From contig MGSU01000113.1 of NCBI GenBank assembly GCA_001799195.1, positions 1-11,451 on the forward strand: DNA of 11,451 bases, in the 5' to 3' direction. Shown one piece after another: positions 1 through 5,841 of the stretch. The notes below the pieces were generated by a model that was not told the origin of the DNA, did no database searches, and saw nothing but the letters and a program-made list of their open reading frames with translations. A program made the translations under genes and the position numbers. Each line of letters begins with the position of its first letter. The first letter of the stretch is position 1. The DNA is from Deltaproteobacteria bacterium RIFOXYA12_FULL_61_11. Its GTDB lineage: Bacteria > Bdellovibrionota_F > JAHFAK01 > YA12-FULL-61-11.

Positions 1-1
1 C

Positions 2-190
2 CAATCAGTGACCGTGATCCACCGCGACACCATGACGGCTGACGGCTTGGCCACCGGCGTCTTCATTCTCGGAGCGGAGAAGGGCCTTGCCCTGCTCGAA
101 CGCCTACCGGAAACCGAGGGCCTCCTCATAGACCATGTTGGTGCCGAGCACGCCACCTCGGGTTTTTCTCGCTTCGTAGTCACCCCCTGA
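2..190 (+). CDS. apbE: FAD:protein FMN transferase (ApbE family), C-terminal fragment
   Basis: Only the last 62 residues are present; the gene begins before the window, and the GTG at 8 is an internal valine rather than a start. ApbE enzymes attach FMN covalently to a threonine of target proteins such as NqrB/NqrC and RnfG/RnfD, usually at the periplasmic face. What I recognise is the C-terminal signature: a VTV strand, then TMTADGLATGVFILGAEKGL, followed by an LLERLPE helix and an ILI-type strand (here GLLIDH). The T/A-DGLAT segment helps form the active site in the family. The reading frame closes with TGA at 188-190. The following subtilase gene converges on it across 86 bases, so the two are not co-transcribed. 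The family call rests on a short segment but the motif is distinctive; partners upstream cannot be seen. Confidence 0.8.
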   Translation, partial: QSVTVIHRDTMTADGLATGVFILGAEKGLALLERLPETEGLLIDHVGAEHATSGFSRFVVTP

Positions 191-276
191 GCGAGCAGGG
201 TGCAGGAGCCTCGCTTCGGACTTTTCCCTAAGGGGAGTGAGAAGAAGGCAGGAAGATCGGCGGCCCAACCCCAGAT

Positions 277-1617
277 TCAGCGCCGCATCAGGTTGAGCAC
301 GGTCTCGACCACACGGCTGGCGTTGAGCCTCTTCTGACGGGGCGACGGTGGTTCCGGGATCGAGGCCGGCACCTCGCGGAAGGCGGCTTCGACGGCAGTG
401 CCCATAGCTTGGCTCGGGTCGGCGTGACGGGCAGCGTTGACAGCACGAGCCGGGTTGAGCATCCCACCTGAGGTAACCTTGTCAGCGAGCCAGGGCAGTT
501 CGTCCACGGTGCCATTGAGGATATGGATAACGGAGACCGGGGACAGCGCGGGATTGGCTGCGATGACCGCGGCGGCAACGGCGCTGACCTGAGGCACCGC
601 CATCGAGGTGCCAGATAAGGATGCTTGAGCGTTGCCCGGCACCGTGCTTTCTATGGTCGTACCCGGAGCGGCCAGGTCGACGTCCACCTTTCCGTAGTTT
701 GAGAACTCGGCCAAGCGGAGTTCGGGGTCGAGCGCGGCCACGGTGATCACGTTTCCCAGGTCCAGCGTTGCGGGGAGTTGCGCACCATCGGCGAGGTCCC
801 GACCTTCGTTGCCGGCCGCGACCACGAACAGGACCTCTTGGAGGCCGAGGATGAAATCGGTCAGCATTGCCGCTTCACCATCGACCAACTCCTCCACGAT
901 CCTGCCGAGTTCCTCTTCGCTAAGGTGACCGTGGCGAGTGCGGAGGGACGCGCGAAGAGCGGGTTCGCTGATCCCGAAGCTGCAATTGACCACCCTGACC
1001 CCGCTGGCAAGGATGTAAGAGGCGAGTTGCCGATAGAAGCGACGTTCGGCACCAAGATAGTACTCGACCTCTGTCGCAATCTCCTCGTCGCTGAACATTC
1101 TCGTCCCATCCGCAACTTGCGTCGAAGAGGGGAGGAGCAAGGAGCGCTGGGGCAGGGTCGCTCCAACCAGGGCCACCGCATCGCTCGTCCGGGCGAGGAT
1201 GCCGGCCACGTGGGTGCCGTGGATGAGGCTGACATAACGAGGCAACGGTACCGTGCGGAGCAGCGAGAGGAGATGGATGCCGTCGAGGACGCCGAGTTGC
1301 TCCCGTTCGTACTCAGAGAGCAAGCGGAGGGTTTCAAGTACCCGCGGGTACTCCTCCGATCCGATCTGGAGAGGATCGAACAGGACCGGCGTGTCGGTAT
1401 GGAAGTTCCAACCCGAGACGTCGTCCATCACCCCGTTCCCATCGTCATCAAACCTGTTGGAGGGTATTTCGTCGGGATTACGCCAGACGGACTCTTGGAG
1501 CGCGGGATGGGAGAAATCGATCGGCCCGTCGAGGACCATAACGCGCACCGGTTCCGCGGCCTGCGCCGAACCCGCGAAAACCACCAACAGCAGGAAGGAG
1601 AATAGGCGTCGTCCCAT
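277..1617 (-). CDS. Secreted subtilisin-like serine peptidase (family S8)
   Basis: 446 residues. Residues 1-20 form a Sec signal peptide (MGRR, hydrophobic core, AQA cleavage site), so the enzyme should act in the periplasm or outside. The full catalytic triad is visible: Asp30 in VMVLDGPIDFSHPAL, His133 in IHGTHVAGI, and Ser338 in SGTSMAVPQVSA, with the oxyanion Asn270 in VVAAGNEG. Residues 47-72 contain a DDDGNG loop followed by GWNF, a pattern common in secreted subtilases and probably calcium-binding. The Asp-to-His stretch is longer than in classical subtilisins, with an insert at about 80-128. The catalytic core starts within ten residues of the predicted cleavage site, so there is no I9-type propeptide, which is unusual. 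A proline-rich linker and short basic tail (about 405-446) follow the core. A GGGTGAT ribosome-site-like sequence sits just upstream of the ATG. The gene lies directly downstream of, and in the same orientation as, a secreted deiminase-family gene. The family is certain; the substrate is unknown. Confidence 0.93.
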   Translation of the reverse strand: MGRRLFSFLLLVVFAGSAQAAEPVRVMVLDGPIDFSHPALQESVWRNPDEIPSNRFDDDGNGVMDDVSGWNFHTDTPVLFDPLQIGSEEYPRVLETLRLLSEYEREQLGVLDGIHLLSLLRTVPLPRYVSLIHGTHVAGILARTSDAVALVGATLPQRSLLLPSSTQVADGTRMFSDEEIATEVEYYLGAERRFYRQLASYILASGVRVVNCSFGISEPALRASLRTRHGHLSEEELGRIVEELVDGEAAMLTDFILGLQEVLFVVAAGNEGRDLADGAQLPATLDLGNVITVAALDPELRLAEFSNYGKVDVDLAAPGTTIESTVPGNAQASLSGTSMAVPQVSAVAAAVIAANPALSPVSVIHILNGTVDELPWLADKVTSGGMLNPARAVNAARHADPSQAMGTAVEAAFREVPASIPEPPSPRQKRLNASRVVETVLNLMRR

Positions 1618-1623
1618 GAATCA

Positions 1624-1652
1624 CCCTTACCACGCTTAACGCATGATGTCAA
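1624..1652 (-). promoter_or_regulatory. Possible sigma-70 promoter of the subtilase gene
   Basis: On the - strand a perfect TTGACA (1652-1647) is followed by a 17 bp spacer and TAAGGG (1629-1624). The expected transcription start falls on or beside the A of the subtilase ATG at 1617, so use of this promoter would give a leaderless message. The AT-rich stretch further upstream (about 1675-1720) could hold the real promoter instead. The block closely resembles the one in front of the deiminase gene. Confidence 0.35.
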
Positions 1653-1726
1653 GAAAGACACCCTTCTGGGGGCAGGTATACATTATTACCAATATGTTAT
1701 CGCAAGTAAAAATAGAGGCAATCGGG

Positions 1727-2830
1727 TCAGGGGCGTTCTTCGGAGGCTCTGGGCACGAGTTGGGTAATGCAATGGATGGAGCCACCGGCTCCGATAGAGG
1801 CATCGGAAGGAATGAACTCGACCTTCAGACCGGGCCGTGCCTGCCGGTAGACCTCGGCGGCCGCCCGGTCATCGTCGGCATGGCCACTGTACGAGGGGAG
1901 TAAGGCAACCTCGTCCACGAGGAGAGAATTCGTGTAGGTGTACCAGGTCCGGCCCGAGGCCCAGCCCTTGACCCGGAACACGCGATAGGGTTTTCCGTTG
2001 GGAGAGGTCAGGGTTTTGAAATAGGCGACGGCAGCCTCACTGGTCGAGCGGAAGGGTTCTTGTGCTGCCATGCTGACCAGGACTACATCCTCGGCGAGGA
2101 GCTTGACGAACATGTCGATATGGCCGGTACCATCGGCCGGTTGGCCCGGAGAGCCTGCATAGTCGAGCGCGTGGATAGTCCGGACCCCAAAATGCTCGCG
2201 CAAGAGCCGATCGACCTCTTCACGAGAGACCTTGTCATTCCAGGTATAGGTGCGCTTTGTCATAAAGAGGCTACCCTGACCGTCGAGCATCAGGTTGCCG
2301 CCGTCGAGGATCAGCGGCAAGGCTCGAGCGGAGGCCTCGACCTCGTCGGCGATACAGGTCGGAGCGCGATCGTCCCGGCGACGGTACTGGTAGTGTCGGT
2401 AGATGGCGTCGATAACCCCGAGAGTCCCGCCGTCGAGGAGTCCGAAGGGTCCGTAATCGCGCATCCAGACCGTATCCAGGTCACAGTCGATACGGCGATA
2501 GCGATCCGCTGGTACGCCCTGGAGGGTCGCCGGCCCCCCCACTGCCCACACCTCGGCTCTGGTGTTCTTCGCAACGACTTGGGCGATCGCCGTGAGCATG
2601 GAAGTATACCCCTGCCACCCCAGCACCACGGCGCGTGCCGGTTCGAATTCGGCGGGCAGACGCAGCACCTCGCCGGGAAGGAGCATGGGGGCTTGGTGCG
2701 CCGGGGGCAGGCCATCGGCCTGCTCGCGCAGGGGATCGATCCAGTTCGGCAGGGGGGAGGCGTGCTCCTCGGCCAGGAGCAAGACCGGCAACAGGATCAA
2801 ACAGAGCATCGCGAGAGCACGGACGAACAT
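1727..2830 (-). CDS. Secreted peptidyl-arginine deiminase / agmatine deiminase family enzyme (PAD_porph type)
   Basis: 367 residues. An N-terminal signal sequence (hydrophobic residues 5-20, then EEHAS) predicts export, unlike cytosolic agmatine deiminases. The guanidine-hydrolase core of the family is complete: WMRDYGP with Asp125, LILDGGNLMLDG at 172-183, GHIDMF with His237 and Asp239, and GGSIHCIT with the nucleophile Cys354. Such enzymes convert a guanidino group to a ureido group plus ammonia, making citrulline from peptidyl-arginine or N-carbamoylputrescine from agmatine. The TNSLLV segment (300-305) and the DGGN region remind me of the Porphyromonas secreted peptidyl-arginine deiminase, while GGSIHCITQ is closer to agmatine deiminases, so specificity cannot be decided. 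A GGAGG ribosome site lies seven bases before the ATG. A secreted subtilase follows downstream after 109 bases, with a promoter of nearly the same sequence. Family sure, substrate open. Confidence 0.88.
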   Translation of the reverse strand: MFVRALAMLCLILLPVLLLAEEHASPLPNWIDPLREQADGLPPAHQAPMLLPGEVLRLPAEFEPARAVVLGWQGYTSMLTAIAQVVAKNTRAEVWAVGGPATLQGVPADRYRRIDCDLDTVWMRDYGPFGLLDGGTLGVIDAIYRHYQYRRRDDRAPTCIADEVEASARALPLILDGGNLMLDGQGSLFMTKRTYTWNDKVSREEVDRLLREHFGVRTIHALDYAGSPGQPADGTGHIDMFVKLLAEDVVLVSMAAQEPFRSTSEAAVAYFKTLTSPNGKPYRVFRVKGWASGRTWYTYTNSLLVDEVALLPSYSGHADDDRAAAEVYRQARPGLKVEFIPSDASIGAGGSIHCITQLVPRASEERP

Positions 2831-2860
2831 ATCCTTCCCTCCAGGCGACGCAAACGACCC

Positions 2861-2889
2861 ACCCTAGCATGCTCAACGCGGCATGTCAA
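2861..2889 (-). promoter_or_regulatory. Sigma-70-type promoter of the deiminase-family gene
   Basis: TTGACA (2889-2884), 17 bp spacer, TAGGGT (2866-2861) on the - strand. The predicted start near 2854 gives a leader of about 24 nt containing the GGAGG ribosome site at 2842-2838. The spacer holds GCGTTGAGCATGC, which nearly repeats the spacer of the subtilase promoter. Confidence 0.55.
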
Positions 2890-2993
2890 TGAAGCCCAAC
2901 CTTCGGGGGTTCTCGGGATCACCCCCACCATTATCCTTCCATATTGCAGATGGAGGAAGTTAGCTTGCTGTATTTCTGTAGTATCTCCTCAAA

Positions 2994-3031
2994 TATTCCC
3001 TCCCATTGTGGGAAGTGCAAAGGGAGGGGAA
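2994..3031 (-). terminator. Weak candidate terminator after the helix-hairpin-helix gene
   Basis: Read on the - strand, TTCCCCTCCC can pair with GGGAGGGAA across a 17-nt loop (nine pairs, one bulged C), followed by TATTTG, six bases past the stop codon of the gene ending at 3037. The loop is large, a smaller TCCCA/TGGGA hairpin competes with it, and the U-run is imperfect. Confidence 0.3.
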
Positions 3032-3036
3032 TCCCG

Positions 3037-3570
3037 TCAATCCCGCGGCGCCGGGGTTTCAAGGAAGGGTCTGATCGCGGCGAGCCGCTTGGGGCCTATG
3101 CCTTTGACCAGCTCAAGCTGTTCGAGGGTGGCAAACCGACCGAGCCGTTCTCGCATGGCCACGATGCGCTGTGCGAGGACCGGGCCTATACCCGGCAAGA
3201 CCATCCAGCCTGCCGGATCGAGTTCATTCGGATCCAGGCGTTGTGCAATGGCCAACAAGGCTCCGGCCTTCATGCGTTCGCGGTGCAGCGATTCACAGTT
3301 CGGACTGAGCACGAAACGCTCGCCGTGCCTCAGAGGAAGCTGCTCGTGACAACCGAAGCGACGCAACAAGCGGAGCCCGGCTTCCCCGTCAGCGAGCGCA
3401 TAGGTCCTACTCCACGGAACAGGTCCCCTTTCACCGACGAACTCGACCACTGCCTCCATCGGGGGCAAGGGTTCGAAGACAAGCGAGAGCTGGGTGAACC
3501 CGGCGCAGAGCAAGGCCAAGGTGCCGAGCCCCAACACCCTGGTGTCCCAATGCCTTGCGTCCCTCAGCAT
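3037..3570 (-). CDS. Membrane-anchored helix-hairpin-helix (ComEA-like) protein
   Basis: 177 residues. One hydrophobic segment at about 11-31 should anchor the protein in the inner membrane with the rest outside the cytoplasm. The C-terminal part carries two helix-hairpin-helix elements, LPGIGP (125-130) with AQRIVAMRERLGRF after it, and VKGIGP (155-160) with KRLAAIRPFL after it. The preceding LDPNELDPAGW corresponds to the N-x-A-x-x-x-x-L lead-in of ComEA-type domains. Such domains bind DNA without sequence specificity; ComEA pulls incoming DNA through the periplasm during transformation. The middle part (about 38-98, two cysteines at 74 and 92) is not recognisable; ComEA of Gram-positives has an SLBB domain in this place. 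GGGGA lies just before the ATG. No other competence gene is visible here, so a role in DNA uptake is only inferred from the domain. Confidence 0.75.
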   Translation of the reverse strand: MLRDARHWDTRVLGLGTLALLCAGFTQLSLVFEPLPPMEAVVEFVGERGPVPWSRTYALADGEAGLRLLRRFGCHEQLPLRHGERFVLSPNCESLHRERMKAGALLAIAQRLDPNELDPAGWMVLPGIGPVLAQRIVAMRERLGRFATLEQLELVKGIGPKRLAAIRPFLETPAPRD

Positions 3571-3687
3571 CCTGTCCCCAAGAGAAATACGACTAGGGGT
3601 ACATCAGTGCATACCGCACGCCGTAGCGGAGAAGTAGTAGTATCTTGTACTTACGATCGTATTGTTACCCTACAAGGGCCGACCCCC

Positions 3688-3710
3688 CGGAAATCCGAAT
3701 CGCGGTTCCG
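3688..3710 (-). terminator. Hairpin shortly after the phosphatidyltransferase gene, doubtful terminator
   Basis: On the - strand CGGAA-CCG, loop CGATT, CGG-AT-TTCCG forms an eight-pair hairpin with a two-base bulge, 16 bases beyond the stop at 3727. It is followed by G-rich sequence, not a U-run, so it may protect the transcript end rather than terminate. A run of nine G (C on the - strand) separates the stop codon from it. Confidence 0.25.
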
Positions 3711-3726
3711 TGAGCGAGGGGGGGGG

Positions 3727-4926
3727 CTAGACTCGTCGGAGGAAGAGGATGGCGATCGTGCTGAACACGAAGAAGAGATAGAACAACAATGCCACCGCGG
3801 TGAAGGCGAAGACCGCCTCGGGCAGACCGACAGCACAGAACCCGAGAAAGGCAAGGGCATAGAGGTCCCTCTTCCCGAGGGTCTTGACCCGAGCCAGGAA
3901 CTCGAGGACGTGGGGATGGTTGGCATGGGCTTTTTCAATCAAGGTCTCGAAAGCATTGAACAAGCCGCTGCCGAGAATGAATCGCCCGACCAGGATGAGG
4001 GTCAGGACGAGGATCAGGATCACGGCTACGATCGCAGCCCCTCCCCACACCAGGAGGGGTTGATCGAGATACTTGGCCAACCCTATGGGGAAGGCCGCGA
4101 AGAAGAGTACAATCACGAACATGTCCGAGAGCGTGTCGAGCCATCGACCGAACTCGCTGGTCTCAAAACGAAGCCGGGCCAGCTCCCCGTCACAACCGTC
4201 GAGAATAGAATGCAGATTGAAGAGAAATGCACCGAGAACAAACCCGGGATAGGTTCCCCGCACGAGGAAGAAGGGCATCACCAACGCCGGGAGCAACGTC
4301 GCCAAGGTCACGAGGTTCGGCGAGAGCTCGAATTCGACCAACCGCGTGCTGATCGCTGTGCTGATCGGGCGGTTGATCCTCCTCGATATGAAACCATCGG
4401 TGGGTTTGAAGAGAGTGGCGGTCAGGGAGCGCTCGCAGTACTCGCGATCCGCTTGCTCGAGGACGGGTCGCAGAGGCAGATCGAGTAGCGTGAGGGTCAG
4501 AGCTGGAGCCGGTTGTGCCAACCCGGTTCGGGGGTTGAGCAGCACCTTGTCCAGATCGGCCCGGGCGACCCACAGGGCTGAACCGGACTTGGTGCCGAGA
4601 GTATGGCCAGGAGTTGGAGGTAGTAGGTCCATCGGCCAAGTCGGCTTGCCGGGAAAACAGGCATCGGCAGAGATAAAGAGGCAATGCTCCACCAGGAGTT
4701 CCCCTGGAGTTTTGAGCGACTTCAGCGTGAGACCGGCAGTGCCGCGGCCCAAGGGTAATGCCACCGGATGCCCATCATCGTAGATATAACAGTCTTCGAC
4801 TCCGAGAGAGAGCCACGCACGGGCTTGCCGGGTAAGCACGTTCACGCCGGCAACCCGCAGAGAACGGGTACGCTCCGAAGGCAGAAACACCACCGCTGCG
4901 GGCAGGCTGCTGGTAGCAGGTTGCAT
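3727..4926 (-). CDS. CDP-alcohol phosphatidyltransferase with degenerate nucleotidyltransferase-like N-terminal domain
   Basis: 399 residues from the ATG at 4926. A longer open frame to 5061 exists, but GGAGG sits five bases before this ATG and a promoter lies inside the extension, so the short form is preferred. The C-terminal half holds the complete CDP-alcohol phosphotransferase signature, D-x2-DG-x2-AR-x8-G-x3-D-x3-D, at Asp243, Asp246, Gly247, Ala250, Arg251, Gly260, Asp264 and Asp268, within five or six membrane helices (about 205-396). Such enzymes transfer a phospho-alcohol from a CDP-activated donor in the inner membrane. The lead-in KPTDGFISRRINRPIS (174-189) resembles bifunctional inositol-phosphate cytidylyltransferase/di-inositol-phosphate phosphate synthase proteins. 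The N-terminal domain (about 8-150) has the outline of a nucleotidyltransferase fold (AVVFLP, then VAGVNVLTRQARAWLSLGV), but the G-x-G-T-R nucleotide loop is replaced by LPSERTRSL, so it may no longer bind nucleotide. Product unknown. Confidence 0.8.
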   Translation of the reverse strand: MQPATSSLPAAVVFLPSERTRSLRVAGVNVLTRQARAWLSLGVEDCYIYDDGHPVALPLGRGTAGLTLKSLKTPGELLVEHCLFISADACFPGKPTWPMDLLPPTPGHTLGTKSGSALWVARADLDKVLLNPRTGLAQPAPALTLTLLDLPLRPVLEQADREYCERSLTATLFKPTDGFISRRINRPISTAISTRLVEFELSPNLVTLATLLPALVMPFFLVRGTYPGFVLGAFLFNLHSILDGCDGELARLRFETSEFGRWLDTLSDMFVIVLFFAAFPIGLAKYLDQPLLVWGGAAIVAVILILVLTLILVGRFILGSGLFNAFETLIEKAHANHPHVLEFLARVKTLGKRDLYALAFLGFCAVGLPEAVFAFTAVALLFYLFFVFSTIAILFLRRV

Positions 4927-4931
4927 GAACA

Positions 4932-4936
4932 CCTCC
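4932..4936 (-). promoter_or_regulatory. Ribosome binding site fixing the phosphatidyltransferase start
   Basis: GGAGG on the - strand, five bases before the ATG at 4926. It supports this start over in-frame codons farther upstream, whose translation (rich in Ser, Arg, Pro and Cys) does not look like protein. Confidence 0.7.
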
Positions 4937-4966
4937 CCTGGACCTGGCTCGATCGACCAGAGCATG

Positions 4967-4995
4967 TGGCTACCGGGTCGGGGAAGGCTTGTCAA
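4967..4995 (-). promoter_or_regulatory. Sigma-70-type promoter of the phosphatidyltransferase gene
   Basis: TTGACA (4995-4990), 17 bp spacer, TAGCCA (4972-4967) on the - strand. The predicted start near 4960 gives a 34-nt leader that includes the GGAGG site. The -35 is perfect; the -10 matches only the first two bases and the last. Confidence 0.45.
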
Positions 4996-5069
4996 TGTCC
5001 GAGCCGCGAACGGCCATGAAGAAGAGCAACAAGAGTATCCACCGACTCGGGCCTCCCCCAAGTTTTCCC

Positions 5070-5097
5070 TTGCAATCTCACCAGCCCATGCTATAAG
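5070..5097 (+). promoter_or_regulatory. Promoter of the lipA operon
   Basis: TTGCAA (5070-5075), 16 bp spacer, TATAAG (5092-5097). The expected transcription start is about 5104, one or two bases before the GTG at 5106. Either the first gene is read from a leaderless message or its true start lies farther downstream. Confidence 0.5.
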
Positions 5098-5105
5098 TTG
5101 CCCTG

Positions 5106-5828
5106 GTGAAAGTGAATAAATTCTTTACCTTACTGACCGGAGGAAGAATCTCGGAGTTCTCATGCCAGCTTCGTTCGTTCCTCGTGCCGGTCTTGTTCAT
5201 CCTGATGGCACCCTCGACGTGCGCCCCGAGAACGGACTACCCTGTCCGCACCCTTCCGGCCGAAGCCATCCCACGCTCGGTTTCGACCTCGGCGTATGCC
5301 CTGTTCCCGATGACGAGCGAAGCCATCGAGTTACGCAGGGCAAGAGCCCTCGCCGAAGCCCGACAACGCTGTCTCTTCTTCCTCGTACCCCAACTGTGTG
5401 CAACCTGCCTGCGCTTCGACCACCACGCTACGAGCAAGAAAACAACCTACTTCCTCGACACGACCCAGGCCCCCTTGCTCGACATCGAGTATCTCGAGGA
5501 AGAACCCCAACCCCGCAGAATGGTGCGTTTGACGGCACGGGCAGAGCGCAACAAACTCCTGTTCGAGAGCTTGGCAGGCCGAGAGGCTGTCAGGATAGCG
5601 TTGGACATGAGCGAGGAGCGGGTGCTCGACGATCCCGGCCTCCTGCCCGAACGCCTGCTTCGCCTTACCTACGGCACGGCCATCGACACCTTCGCCCACA
5701 GGACGTTCGGAGAGGAAATACCTCGCCGACTCACCGGCTTCATCGCCCTTGCCAACGTCCATCGTTTCCAGGAAACCGAACGCTGCGCGAGCCTCGATGC
5801 CGAGATCATCGTAGCCTTCACCCCATGA
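5106..5828 (+). CDS. Unrecognised exported protein, first gene of the lipA operon
   Basis: Up to 240 residues if the GTG at 5106 is used; I do not recognise a family. Basic residues followed by the hydrophobic stretch FLVPVLFILM (25-34) and APSTCA look like an export signal, possibly a poor lipobox ending at Cys39. The rest has mixed composition with a helix IELRRARALAEARQRCLFFL (74-93), then a CATC (98-101), then strands such as LLDIEYL and RRMVRLTARAE, an order that loosely recalls small LPP20-like envelope domains (weak inference). CATC is a CxxC and could be redox-active or form a disulphide; it lacks the His of a haem site. The start is uncertain: a GGAG-spaced ATG at 5162 lies in another frame, and the promoter places transcription start at 5104. 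The stop is 13 bases from the TPR gene, so they should be one operon. Confidence 0.65.
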   Translation: MKVNKFFTLLTGGRISEFSCQLRSFLVPVLFILMAPSTCAPRTDYPVRTLPAEAIPRSVSTSAYALFPMTSEAIELRRARALAEARQRCLFFLVPQLCATCLRFDHHATSKKTTYFLDTTQAPLLDIEYLEEEPQPRRMVRLTARAERNKLLFESLAGREAVRIALDMSEERVLDDPGLLPERLLRLTYGTAIDTFAHRTFGEEIPRRLTGFIALANVHRFQETERCASLDAEIIVAFTP

Positions 5829-5841
5829 GAGGGGGGCGGTC

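Noticed and set aside
191-276. Possible terminator between apbE and the subtilase gene
   Set aside because: Only a five-pair GCGAG/CTCGC stem with a long loop and no proper T-run could be found.
778-1605. A 275-codon open frame on the + strand
   Set aside because: Antisense to the subtilase, whose catalytic triad is complete on the other strand.
2905-2926. GGGGGT/ACCCCC inverted repeat upstream of the deiminase promoter
   Set aside because: Six pairs with a ten-base loop and no U-run; too weak to call a terminator or operator.
2060-3349. A 429-codon open frame on the + strand
   Set aside because: Antisense to the deiminase gene and part of the HhH gene, with no ribosome site or family signature.
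3652-3661. Ten-base palindrome TACGATCGTA upstream of the HhH gene
   Set aside because: A single short palindrome without a second copy nearby; could be an operator, but nothing supports it.
3718-3726. Run of nine G beside the phosphatidyltransferase stop codon
   Set aside because: A possible slippage tract, but it lies after the stop on the coding strand and so cannot change the protein.
2944-4488. A 514-codon open frame on the + strand
   Set aside because: It lies opposite the HhH and phosphatidyltransferase genes, is extremely rich in Glu, Gly, Arg and Gln with no domain, and crosses the intergenic region. It is an antisense shadow of GC-rich coding DNA.
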